Below are positions 6,775 through 14,789 of a stretch of DNA of 64,000 nt, in pieces (the stretch's first letter is position 1; each line of letters starts with the position of its first letter). A program made the position numbers and the translations under genes. Origin of the DNA: Rhizobacter sp. Root404 (GTDB lineage: Bacteria > Pseudomonadota > Gammaproteobacteria > Burkholderiales > Burkholderiaceae_C); the NCBI RefSeq assembly GCF_001425865.1, contig NZ_LMDS01000004.1:127515-191514 (forward strand), in the 5' to 3' direction. The notes beneath the pieces were generated by a model. It was not told where the DNA came from and made no database searches. It was given only the letters and a program-made list of their open reading frames with translations.

Positions 6775-9024
6775 GTGATCGCGAACGCTGAACCCGGTCC
6801 GCGCTATTGGCCGATCGTCGCGGTGTTCGTCGCGATGACGCTGCTGCAGGCGTCGGTCGCCGCCGTCAGCATCCAGCTGCTCTCCACCGTTCGCGCCTAC
6901 GTCACCGGCGAGAGCCTGTACTCGAAAGGTCAGAAGGACGCCCAGATCTACCTGCTCGATTACGTCGAGCGCCAGCAGGAGGCGGACTTCCAGCGCTTCA
7001 GCGCCGCCTTGTCGATGCCACTCGGCGACCGCGCCGCGCGCGAGGCGCTGCAGCGGGCGCAGCCCGACATCGCGGCCGCCAAGCGCGGCTTTCTGCAAGG
7101 TGGCAACCACCCCGACGACATCGACGGGCTGGTGCGCATGTTCCGGCTGTTCCAGCACGTGCCCTTCATGTCGCGGCCGATCGCGACCTGGACCGAGGGG
7201 GACCGGGCCATCCAGGAAGTCATCACGATGGTCGAGCGTGCGCGCGAGCGCATCCTCGCGGGCGATGCGCAGGCGCCGGCGGTGCTCGAGATGCGCCGGC
7301 AGGCCCCGCTGATGAACGACCGGCTGACCCAGCTCACGAGCCTGTTCTCGGCGCAGCTCGGCGAGGCCTCGCGCACCACGCAGACGCTGCTGCTCGGCCT
7401 GAACGGGCTGATCGCCGCGCTGCTGACCGTCTCGGGGCTGATCTTCGTGCGCCGCAGCGCGCGGTTGCAGGCCGCCGCCGAGCTGCGCATGGAGCGGCTG
7501 ATCCATGCGGTGACCGATGGCGTCGTGACCGTGGACGAGGACCGCCGCATCGTGCTGTTCAACCGCGCCGCCGAAACCATGTTCGGCACCGACGCCGCTT
7601 CGGCGCTCGGCAAGCCGATCGACCAGTTCGTGGACACCGGCGCGACCACGGCTGGCGCGGCGGCCGAGCCGCTCGCGCTGGCGCCGGGCTCCCTGCGCGA
7701 GCTGACGGGCCGGCGCCGCGACGGCACGCGCTTTCCGGTCGAGGCCTCGCTGTCACGCCTGCGGGTGCAGCGCGGCGCGCTGACCACCGTGGTGCTGCGC
7801 GACGTGACGGCGCGCTACACCGCGGATGCCGAGCGCCGCGCGCACGAGGCGCTCGAAGCGTCGAACCGGGCCAAGTCCGAGTTCCTCTCGCGCATGAGCC
7901 ATGAGCTGCGCACGCCGCTGAACGCGGTGATCGGTTTCGCGCAGCTGATGCGCACCGACCAGGTGCGCCCGCTGTCGAAGGAGCAGCTCGAACGCGCACA
8001 GCACGTGGAGAGCGCGGGCGCGCACCTGCTGGCGCTGGTGAACGACGTGCTCGACCTGTCGCGGATCGAATCCGGCGAGATGGCCGTCGCGACCGAAGCG
8101 GTGTCGCTGCTGAAGGTGATCGAGGAGGCCGCGACGATGGTCTCGCCGCTGGTCACCGAAGCCGGCATCGAGGTCTTCGTCGTGCCCGAAGAGGACGGCG
8201 CCGGGCCTGCGGCGCGCCCGGCCGGCCCGCTGCCCGAGATCTGGGTCCGGGCGGACGCGGTGCGTCTGCGGCAGATCCTCGTGAACCTGTTGAGCAATGC
8301 GGTCAAGTACAACCGGCCCGGGGGCAACGTCCGGCTGACCTGGCAAATTTCCGCGCAGAGCTGCATCGTGCGGGTGATCGACACCGGGCGCGGGATTTCC
8401 GCGGAGCAGTTCGACAAGCTGTTCCAGCCGTTCAACCGCCTCGGCGCCGAGGCGTCGACCGTCGAAGGCACGGGCATCGGTCTGGTGCTGTCGCGCCAGC
8501 TCGCGCACATGATGGGGGCCGAGCTGAATCTGTCGAGCCGCGTGAACGAAGGCACCATCGCCAGCCTGGCGCTTCCACTGACGGAACCGCCCGCGCCCGG
8601 CTCGCGCATGGAGCTGCCCGATGCGCCCGCGGCCCGCGGCACCGGCCACCTGTGCGTTCTTTACGCCGAGGACAACGAGGTCAACGCCGAGCTGGTGCGG
8701 CAACTGGTGCGGCTGCGCAGTTCGGTGACACTGCGGGTGGCCTCCAACGGCGCACAGGCGATCGAGATGGCCCTGCTCGATCCGCCCGATCTGATGCTCG
8801 TCGACATGAACCTCGGCGACATGACCGGCATCGAACTCGCGCGCGCCCTGCGGGCCGACCGTGCGACGCGCGAGGTGCCGCTCGTCGCCCTCTCCGCCGA
8901 CGCGCTACCCGAACAGATCCGTGCCGCGATGGAGTCCGGGTTCGAGGCCTACCTCACCAAGCCGATCGACTTCCAGCAGTTGCTGGCCACACTCGACAGC
9001 TACGCGCAACGTGTGATCGCGTAA
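6775..9024 (+). CDS. Hybrid sensor histidine kinase (PAS-HisKA-HATPase-REC)
   Basis: The protein has 749 residues. One membrane helix lies at about residues 13-35 and a second at about 205-225, enclosing a helical periplasmic sensor region of about 170 residues. A PAS domain follows (about 240-350), then HisKA with phospho-acceptor His 376 in SHELRTPLN, then HATPase_c with N-box NAVKYN, G1 DTGRG and G2 GTGIGL, and a C-terminal receiver with phospho-acceptor Asp 677 in LVDMN. No output domain or partner regulator is adjacent, so signalling must pass on by phosphotransfer. I chose the GTG at 6775; it has no good ribosome site but overlaps by 4 nt the stop of a 10-codon frame at 6746-6778. The next gene, UndA-like, starts 107 nt downstream with its own candidate promoter. 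Confidence 0.88.
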   Translation: MIANAEPGPRYWPIVAVFVAMTLLQASVAAVSIQLLSTVRAYVTGESLYSKGQKDAQIYLLDYVERQQEADFQRFSAALSMPLGDRAAREALQRAQPDIAAAKRGFLQGGNHPDDIDGLVRMFRLFQHVPFMSRPIATWTEGDRAIQEVITMVERARERILAGDAQAPAVLEMRRQAPLMNDRLTQLTSLFSAQLGEASRTTQTLLLGLNGLIAALLTVSGLIFVRRSARLQAAAELRMERLIHAVTDGVVTVDEDRRIVLFNRAAETMFGTDAASALGKPIDQFVDTGATTAGAAAEPLALAPGSLRELTGRRRDGTRFPVEASLSRLRVQRGALTTVVLRDVTARYTADAERRAHEALEASNRAKSEFLSRMSHELRTPLNAVIGFAQLMRTDQVRPLSKEQLERAQHVESAGAHLLALVNDVLDLSRIESGEMAVATEAVSLLKVIEEAATMVSPLVTEAGIEVFVVPEEDGAGPAARPAGPLPEIWVRADAVRLRQILVNLLSNAVKYNRPGGNVRLTWQISAQSCIVRVIDTGRGISAEQFDKLFQPFNRLGAEASTVEGTGIGLVLSRQLAHMMGAELNLSSRVNEGTIASLALPLTEPPAPGSRMELPDAPAARGTGHLCVLYAEDNEVNAELVRQLVRLRSSVTLRVASNGAQAIEMALLDPPDLMLVDMNLGDMTGIELARALRADRATREVPLVALSADALPEQIRAAMESGFEAYLTKPIDFQQLLATLDSYAQRVIA

Positions 9025-9060
9025 TTCGTGGCAGCGCGACCACACGGGCGCCTGCGCCGA

Positions 9061-9089
9061 TTGCCCGTTCGCGACCCGGCCGGTACGAT
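9061..9089 (+). promoter_or_regulatory. Candidate sigma-70 promoter of the UndA-like gene
   Basis: TTGCCC (9061-9066) and TACGAT (9084-9089) are separated by exactly 17 nt. Each matches the consensus at four of six positions. Predicted transcription start is near 9096, giving a leader of about 36 nt before the ATG at 9132 and its GGGGG ribosome site. Prediction only. Confidence 0.35.
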
Positions 9090-9131
9090 TTTTGCGACGG
9101 GTTTCACAGAATCAACAACGTTGGGGGTTGC

Positions 9132-9944
9132 ATGTCGAACGAATTTCGTCGCTCCGGCGACTTGAAGAGCATCGGGAGCTACCCGGTCTGGCTGCAGCGC
9201 GTCGTGCATGAAACCACGGTGCACAAGCGGCGCGTCGTCGAGCACGAACTGTTTTCGCTGATGCGCGACGCCAAGCTCCCGCCCACCGCGATGAAGCGCT
9301 TCATGATCGGCGTGTGGCCGACCATCGAGCAGTTCCCACGGTTCATGGCGATGAACCTCAAGAAGATGGGGTACGGCGACAGTGTGGGCGAGGACATGGC
9401 GCGCCGCTACCTGATCCAGAACATCCGGGTCGAACAGAAGCACGCCGAGCACTGGGCGGCCTGGGCCGGCTCCGTCGGGCTCAGCCTGGCCGACCTGCGC
9501 GCCGGCGGCGACACCGAGGAACTCCAGGCCCTGGCGCACTGGTGCTGGTACGTCTGCGACGCCGAAAGCCTCGCGGTGGCGATGGCCGCCACCAACTATG
9601 CGGTCGAAGGCGCGACGGGCGAATGGTCGTGCGTCGTCTGCTCGCGCGATACCTACGCCCGATCGCTGCCTGACGAGATCCGCGCGCCCGCGATGCGCTG
9701 GCTCAAGGTGCACGCCGAGTACGACGACACCCACCCGTGGGAGGCGCTCGACATCGTCGCGACGCTGCTCGGGCACGCGCCGCAACCGGCCGAGATCGCG
9801 TCGGTGCGCCGCGCAATCCGGGCGAGCTACCGCTACATGGAGATGTCGCTCGACAGCGCGATTATGGCCGCCGCGCACGGCTCGTTCGACGAGACCGCCT
9901 CGAACGCCTCGACGCTCGGCTTCGACGATCTCGACGCGGCGTGA
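9132..9944 (+). CDS. UndA-like haem-oxygenase-fold diiron oxidase (possible 1-alkene-forming fatty acid decarboxylase)
   Basis: The 270-residue protein is often annotated TenA family regulator, but its sequence is that of a haem-oxygenase-like diiron oxidase. Candidate metal ligands are Glu101 and His104 (VEQKH), Glu159 (YAVEGATGEW), and His194, Asp198 and His201 (HAEYDDTH). From memory, Pseudomonas UndA has E101, H104, E159 and H194 at the same numbers, and the segments RVVEHEL, MRDAKL, GEDMARR, AMAATNYA and YDD.HPWEAL are shared, so homology looks close. UndA converts medium-chain fatty acids plus O2 to terminal alkenes such as 1-undecene. No signal peptide is present. It has its own candidate promoter and follows a sensor kinase. 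Activity on fatty acids is inferred, not shown. Confidence 0.75.
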   Translation: MSNEFRRSGDLKSIGSYPVWLQRVVHETTVHKRRVVEHELFSLMRDAKLPPTAMKRFMIGVWPTIEQFPRFMAMNLKKMGYGDSVGEDMARRYLIQNIRVEQKHAEHWAAWAGSVGLSLADLRAGGDTEELQALAHWCWYVCDAESLAVAMAATNYAVEGATGEWSCVVCSRDTYARSLPDEIRAPAMRWLKVHAEYDDTHPWEALDIVATLLGHAPQPAEIASVRRAIRASYRYMEMSLDSAIMAAAHGSFDETASNASTLGFDDLDAA

Positions 9945-9965
9945 GCGGCGGGCGGCGCGCCGGGC

Positions 9966-10172
9966 TCAGTCGCGCGCGTCGGTCCCGCCGGCATGGTCGC
10001 CGTCACGCCAGCGGCGATCGCGATCGTGGCGGTAGTAGTGGCCGTCGCGGCTCTGATAGCCGCGGTCGTACGAATGGTCCCGGTTCTGGTAGTAGCCGCG
10101 CGCCGGGGCAACGACGCAACCGGACAGCGCCGCGATGGCGGCGGCGAGAGCGATGGTGGTCAAGGTCTTCAC
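9966..10172 (-). CDS. Small lipoprotein, Tyr/Arg/Asp/His-rich
   Basis: The 68-residue frame starts with GTG at 10172, preceded by GGGAG 6 nt upstream. It has a signal peptide and lipobox LSGC with Cys 19 as the lipid-modified residue. The mature part is about 50 residues, highly polar, with repeated YxxRDxxY-like and HDRDRR segments. Similar small polar lipoproteins are common in Burkholderiales, but I know no function. It converges with the UndA-like gene, whose stop is 21 nt away. Confidence 0.65.
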   Translation of the reverse strand: MKTLTTIALAAAIAALSGCVVAPARGYYQNRDHSYDRGYQSRDGHYYRHDRDRRWRDGDHAGGTDARD

Positions 10173-10274
10173 AGCGAACTCCCGGAAGTGGTGAACCCAC
10201 TTTAGAAGTCGGCCAGCGGTTTCGTGTCGGTCAGACCTTTGTCGGCCTGTAGGACCGGGGCGGGTTGCGGCGAT

Positions 10275-11867
10275 TCAGGAACCGAGGTCGAACGCCCCTT
10301 CGATGCCGAGCTTGCGCAGGACCGCGCGCTGGACCTTTCCGGTCGCGGTCTTCGGCAGTTCCGCGACGACCTTCAGGTAGCGCGGTCTCGAGAACCGCGG
10401 CAGTCGTTCGGCGGCCATGCGCAGCAGCGATGCGCAGTCGAGCGTCGCGCCCGGCTCCGGCACCAGCGCGAGCATGATCTCGTCCTCGGCACCTGGCATG
10501 TCCGACGGGACGGCGTAGGCCACCACGTCAGCCACCCCGGGCAACGCGGCCACGACCCGTTCGACCTCGGCCGGCGAGATGTTCTCGCCGCGGCGGCGGA
10601 TGCAATCCTTGATCCGGTCGACGAAAGTGACGAGGCCGTCCTCGCGCATCGTGCCGGCGTCGCCGGTATGGAACCACAGGTTGCGCCAGGCTTCCACGGT
10701 CTTCTCGGGCGCGTTCAGGTAGGCGGCCATGAACCCGAAGGGCACTTTCGGCCGAACCTGGATTTCACCCATCTCGCCGCTTCCGAACGTGACGTCGGTC
10801 TCGGGGTCGGCGATGCGCACGTCGAAATGCGCGCGATGCGTCCAACCGGCCGCACCGGGTACCGAGCACCCGAGCCGGCCCCAGATCGGGATGTTGACCT
10901 CGGTCATGCCGTAACCCGACAACACGTCGCGCACGCCGAAGCGCTCGCGCAGCTGCACCTCGTGCTCCGGCAGGTTGGGCGCCGAAAGCACCGCGCGCAG
11001 CTCGTGGTCGCGGTCCTGCGGCGCGGGCGGTTGCGCAATGACGAAGCCGGCGATCGCGCCGAGCAGGTTGGTGACGGTGGCGCGCCGGGTCCGGATGTCC
11101 GCGAGCCACTCGCGGGCACTGAACCGGCGCCGGACATACGCCGGAATGCCCGCCAGCAACGAGGCTCCGAGTTGCATCAGAAGTCCGTTGGCGTGGAACA
11201 AGGGCAGACAGATGTAGTAACGATCGCCCTGCGCGAGCTGCAGGCACTCGATTGTGCCGATGCCGTACAGCGCGCAGTGCGCATGCGGCATCAGGACGCC
11301 CTTGCTCGGTCCGCTGGTGCCCGACGTGTACATGACGCAGGCGATGTCCTCGGGCGACGGGCCGGGCCCGGACCAGTCCGACACGTCTTGCCACGCCGGC
11401 CAGTTCAGCACCTGAAGCCCCGGCAAGGCGGCGGCCGCGGCAGGCGGGCCGACCACGATCACCGTGCGCAGTGCCGGCAACTCGTCCGCGATCTGCGCCA
11501 GCGTGTCGACCAGCTCGGCGTCGATCACCAGGCAGCGCACCGCGGAGTCCGCGATCTGATGCCGCAGGAAGCTGCCGCGCAGTTCGGTGTTGAACAGCAC
11601 CGCGGTCGCGGCCAGGTGGCCCAGGCCCAGCCACGCCGTGACGAAGTCGCAGCCGTTGAACAGGAACACGCCGACGCGTTCCTCGCGCGCAATTCCGAGC
11701 GCCTGGAACCAGCCCGCGGCCCGTCGGCTGTGCGACAGGGCTTCGCCGAACGTGAGCGTGCCGCCCTCGCTGTCGGCCAGCCACGGTCGGTCGGGCGCGC
11801 GACCGGCGATCTCCGCCAGTGCCGCGGGCAGGATCCAGGCGCGGGGGTTGTCGAGCTGGCTGTACAT
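10275..11867 (-). CDS. AMP-dependent acyl-CoA ligase
   Basis: The 530-residue member of the ANL superfamily has the P-loop YTSGTSGPSKG (180-190), GYGMTE, an HTGD motif, the hinge DRIKDCIRRRGENIS, and the C-terminal catalytic Lys in PKTATGKVQR. It activates a carboxylic acid to its CoA thioester through an acyl-adenylate in the cytoplasm. It resembles CaiC-type and medium-chain ligases more than the long FadD type. It is the last gene of the 13-gene acyl-CoA/ABC operon, 3 nt after the crotonase gene. It is the second ligase in that operon, so the pathway may activate two acids or use a broad and a specific enzyme. The substrate is unknown. Confidence 0.88.
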   Translation of the reverse strand: MYSQLDNPRAWILPAALAEIAGRAPDRPWLADSEGGTLTFGEALSHSRRAAGWFQALGIAREERVGVFLFNGCDFVTAWLGLGHLAATAVLFNTELRGSFLRHQIADSAVRCLVIDAELVDTLAQIADELPALRTVIVVGPPAAAAALPGLQVLNWPAWQDVSDWSGPGPSPEDIACVMYTSGTSGPSKGVLMPHAHCALYGIGTIECLQLAQGDRYYICLPLFHANGLLMQLGASLLAGIPAYVRRRFSAREWLADIRTRRATVTNLLGAIAGFVIAQPPAPQDRDHELRAVLSAPNLPEHEVQLRERFGVRDVLSGYGMTEVNIPIWGRLGCSVPGAAGWTHRAHFDVRIADPETDVTFGSGEMGEIQVRPKVPFGFMAAYLNAPEKTVEAWRNLWFHTGDAGTMREDGLVTFVDRIKDCIRRRGENISPAEVERVVAALPGVADVVAYAVPSDMPGAEDEIMLALVPEPGATLDCASLLRMAAERLPRFSRPRYLKVVAELPKTATGKVQRAVLRKLGIEGAFDLGS

Positions 11868-11870
11868 GAT

Positions 11871-12677
11871 TCAGTCTTCGGAATCGGGGTGACGCGCGAA
11901 TTCTGGCGCACGCCGCTGCATGAAGGCGCCGACGCCTTCCCTGCCATCGGCCCCGCTGGCGCACGCCAGCAGGAGGCGGTGCTCGCGGGCGAGATGGGCC
12001 TCGAGGCCCGCCCAGGCCGGGCCGCGGCACAGCGTCTTGATCGCCGCGATGGATGGCCTGGACGACGCCGCCAACCGCCGTGCGAGCTGCAGCGCGGCCG
12101 CGGCCAGCTGGTCTGGCGCGTGCAGCTCGTCCACCAGGCCCCAGGCCAGGCAACGCTCGGCGTCGACTGGCTCGCTGAGCATCAGCAGGCGCTGGGCGCG
12201 CACCGCGCCGGCGCGCCGGGCCAGGAACCACGAACTGCCCAGGTCCGGCGACAGCCCGAGCGCGGCGTAGCCGGTCCGCAGCTTCATCGCGGGGCTGGCG
12301 AGCACGAAATCGGCGGCCAACGCCCAGCCCACGCCCGCGCCGCCGATCGGTCCACCGACCTCGGCGATGACCGGCATCGGTGCGTTGCACAGGCGCAGGA
12401 ACGCCGGGTGCAGCACGTCGAGGATCGCATCGACCAGCGTTCCCAGATCGTCTGCCGCCGCGGAGAACTCCGTGATGTCGCCGCCTGCGCAGAACACGCG
12501 CCCGCGTCCCTGCAGCACGATGACGCGCGGTTGCGCCGCCAGGACCTCGTCGATCGCGCGCGCCAGGGCACGCGCCATGACCAGGCCGATCGCATTGGCG
12601 TGGTCGGGGCGCTCCAGCACGAGGAACGCGATGTCGTCCTCGATGCGCCAGGACACCATCCGATCGATCGTGTTCAT
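11871..12677 (-). CDS. Enoyl-CoA hydratase/isomerase family protein (crotonase)
   Basis: The 268-residue crotonase-fold protein has the first oxyanion-hole segment RVFCAGGDI (60-68) and the second GGPIGGAGVGWAL (108-120). The two catalytic glutamates of classical hydratases seem absent: the loop reads GAGVG where CEL is usual, and the usual PE position reads AA in YAALGL. An Asp at 145 (LSPDLG) sits where PaaG-like isomerases carry their acid. It may therefore shift a double bond rather than hydrate one, with hydration left to the MaoC pair in the same operon (inference from motifs). It lies 23 nt after the ABC ATPase gene. Confidence 0.85.
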   Translation of the reverse strand: MNTIDRMVSWRIEDDIAFLVLERPDHANAIGLVMARALARAIDEVLAAQPRVIVLQGRGRVFCAGGDITEFSAAADDLGTLVDAILDVLHPAFLRLCNAPMPVIAEVGGPIGGAGVGWALAADFVLASPAMKLRTGYAALGLSPDLGSSWFLARRAGAVRAQRLLMLSEPVDAERCLAWGLVDELHAPDQLAAAALQLARRLAASSRPSIAAIKTLCRGPAWAGLEAHLAREHRLLLACASGADGREGVGAFMQRRAPEFARHPDSED

Positions 12678-12700
12678 CGCCGCCCTCTCCTCGCGTGCGT

Positions 12701-13507
12701 TCAGCCGAGCCAGCGCTTGCGCCGCCGGTAGTGCTTGACGTTGCGGTAGCTCTTGCGCTCGCCCGCCTCGCCCATCCCGAGGTAGAACTCGCGGATGTCC
12801 TCATTGCCGCGCAACTGCTCCGCCGGCGCTTCCAGCACGACGCGGCCACCCTCCATCACGTAGCCGTGATCCGCGAGCGCCAACGCCGCCTGCGCGTTCT
12901 GCTCGACGATCAGCAGCGACATGCCCTGCGCCTTGAGCGTGGCCAGCAGGCGAAAGATCTCCTCGATCATCAGCGGGGCGAGTCCGAGCGACGGCTCGTC
13001 GATCAGCATCAGCCGCGGCTCGCTCATCAGCGCCCTGCCGATCAGCAGCTGCTGCTGCTCGCCACCGGACAGGTAGCCGGAAGTGCGTTGCCGCAGGTCG
13101 GCCAGGCGCGGGATGGTCTCGTAGATGCTCGCCAGCCGTTCCCGCACGCGCGCCGCACCGGCAAGCGAATGGCCGCCGATCAGCAGGTTCTGCTCGACGG
13201 TCAGGTGGCGCAATACCTTGCGGCCTTCGACAACATGGATCACGCCGCGCCGCACCATGTGCTGCGCGTTGCTGCCGGTGACGGGCTCGTCGTCGAGCCG
13301 CACCGAGCCGGCGGAGATCGCGCCGTCTTCCACTGGCAGGATGCCGGAGATGGCCTTCAGCGTGGTGCTCTTGCCGGCACCGTTCGGCCCGAGCAGCACG
13401 GTGCACCGACCGGCGTCGACGCGCAGGTTCACGCCCTTCAAGGCCAGGATGACCTCCGAGTAGAGTACCTCGATGTTCTCGACCGCGAGGATGGAGGTCG
13501 GGGCCAT
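12701..13507 (-). CDS. Liv-type ABC transporter ATP-binding protein (LivF class)
   Basis: The 268-residue ATPase has Walker A GPNGAGKST (40-48), signature LSGGE (146-150), Walker B LMLIDEP (166-172) and the LivF-type HVVEGR after the Q-loop region. It carries an extra basic C-terminal tail (KSYRNVKHYRRRKRWLG) beyond the normal LivF end, a feature I associate with Liv paralogues in aromatic or acyl-CoA gene clusters. It powers import with the permeases and the second ATPase of the operon. The adjacent binding-protein gene ends within 7 nt. Confidence 0.9.
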   Translation of the reverse strand: MAPTSILAVENIEVLYSEVILALKGVNLRVDAGRCTVLLGPNGAGKSTTLKAISGILPVEDGAISAGSVRLDDEPVTGSNAQHMVRRGVIHVVEGRKVLRHLTVEQNLLIGGHSLAGAARVRERLASIYETIPRLADLRQRTSGYLSGGEQQQLLIGRALMSEPRLMLIDEPSLGLAPLMIEEIFRLLATLKAQGMSLLIVEQNAQAALALADHGYVMEGGRVVLEAPAEQLRGNEDIREFYLGMGEAGERKSYRNVKHYRRRKRWLG

Positions 13508-13513
13508 GCCGGC

Positions 13514-14749
13514 CTACCAGCGTTCGAGCTTCGGGATCGCCACGCCCGTCGCCACCGTCGTCATCTTGCCGCCCTTGACCTGTCCGATGTTCACCTTCGG
13601 CGTGTAGACGGGAAACGGCGCCGAGATTGAATAGGTGATGTCGTTCGCGAAGCCGAACAGGTCCTTCGACGTGAACGTGTTCTCCATCAGCGTCTGGTGC
13701 ATGATTTCGCCGGTGAGCTTGTCCGGGCCGTGTTTCCTGGCGGCCACCTCGACCGCGCGGCAGATCAGCAGCGCCTGGCCGATGCCCGCGCCGACGATCG
13801 ACGACCAGCCCGTCTTCAGGCCGTACTTCTCGGTCAGCATGTCAAAGAATTTCTTCGCCTCGGTCGGATCGGCGGAGGTGATGACGCCCGACTGCGCTTC
13901 GTAGTCGCCCTCCGCGGTCTCGATGCCGCCCATCGCCTTGGCGAGGAAGGTCGGTGAGTTGTGCATGCTGTAGACGATCGGCACGCTCTTGCCGAGCGCC
14001 GTCATTGCGCGCTTGACCGCTACCGCCTGCTGCGGCGAGGCCGGCGCGAGGATCGCCTCGGCGCCGGCGTTGACGACGCGGCGGATCTGCAGCGTCAGGT
14101 CGGCCGGTGCCGGCTCGGCATAGATCACCTCCAGCAGGTCGACGGTCTTCGGATTGGCCTTGGCCCAGGCGACCATCCCGCGGCCGATGTCGGCAAACGT
14201 CGGCGAGGCCTCGGTCGTGACCATGGCGATCTTCACCGGCCGCGTGCCACCGGCCTTGTTCTTCTGGAACCAGTCGACGAAGCCGCTCAGTTCGTGCACG
14301 AAGGTCGGGCGCGTCGACAGCACCCACTGGTTGGGCCGCCACGCGAACCCGTTGCTGGCCGACCCCAGGATCATCACGACCTTGTCGTTGGGCAGGCGCT
14401 GCTGCAGCGCTGCCGTGTCCGGCCCGCCGAGCGCGAAGCCGATCAGCGGCTTGGCCGCCAGGATGCCGGGCCACAGGCTCGCGGTCTGCGCGGTGTCGTA
14501 GCGGGTGTCGTAGGCCTTGATGTCCAACTGCACGCCGATCTTGCTGCCGACCTCGGTGTTCCACCATTTGCCGACCGCCTCGCGGCCGCCCGCGAACAGC
14601 GGCATCACCGACGCGAAGGGGCCGGAGAAATCGGACAGCGACGGCACGAGATAGGTCGTCGTCTTCGGTGCCGCGGCGAACGCGCGCATCGAGCTCGGAA
14701 GCGTCGCGACGCCCGCGATGGCCAGCGTGGCCTGTCGTCTCGTGATCAT
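13514..14749 (-). CDS. Liv-type ABC transporter substrate-binding protein
   Basis: The 411-residue periplasmic binding protein belongs to the leucine-binding-protein fold. The N-terminus MITRRQATLAIAG looks like a twin-arginine-type signal, with cleavage near AFA-AAP (about residue 27). Family features include PSLSDFSGPFAS at the start of the mature domain and a mid-domain VKIAMVTTEASPTF. It should bind the substrate imported by this operon; nearby ligases and beta-oxidation enzymes suggest an organic acid rather than an amino acid (inference). The permease gene starts 40 nt downstream. Confidence 0.9.
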   Translation of the reverse strand: MITRRQATLAIAGVATLPSSMRAFAAAPKTTTYLVPSLSDFSGPFASVMPLFAGGREAVGKWWNTEVGSKIGVQLDIKAYDTRYDTAQTASLWPGILAAKPLIGFALGGPDTAALQQRLPNDKVVMILGSASNGFAWRPNQWVLSTRPTFVHELSGFVDWFQKNKAGGTRPVKIAMVTTEASPTFADIGRGMVAWAKANPKTVDLLEVIYAEPAPADLTLQIRRVVNAGAEAILAPASPQQAVAVKRAMTALGKSVPIVYSMHNSPTFLAKAMGGIETAEGDYEAQSGVITSADPTEAKKFFDMLTEKYGLKTGWSSIVGAGIGQALLICRAVEVAARKHGPDKLTGEIMHQTLMENTFTSKDLFGFANDITYSISAPFPVYTPKVNIGQVKGGKMTTVATGVAIPKLERW

Positions 14750-14789
14750 GGTGTGTCTCCTGGAGGGGTTGCTGCGAGAGAGCGCAGTC

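Noticed and set aside
10224..12731. Very long open frame on the plus strand opposite the ligase and crotonase genes
   Set aside because: Its composition (Arg, Ala, Gly, Asp, Gln, His) is that of an antisense shadow in high-GC DNA, and both minus-strand genes have full motif sets.
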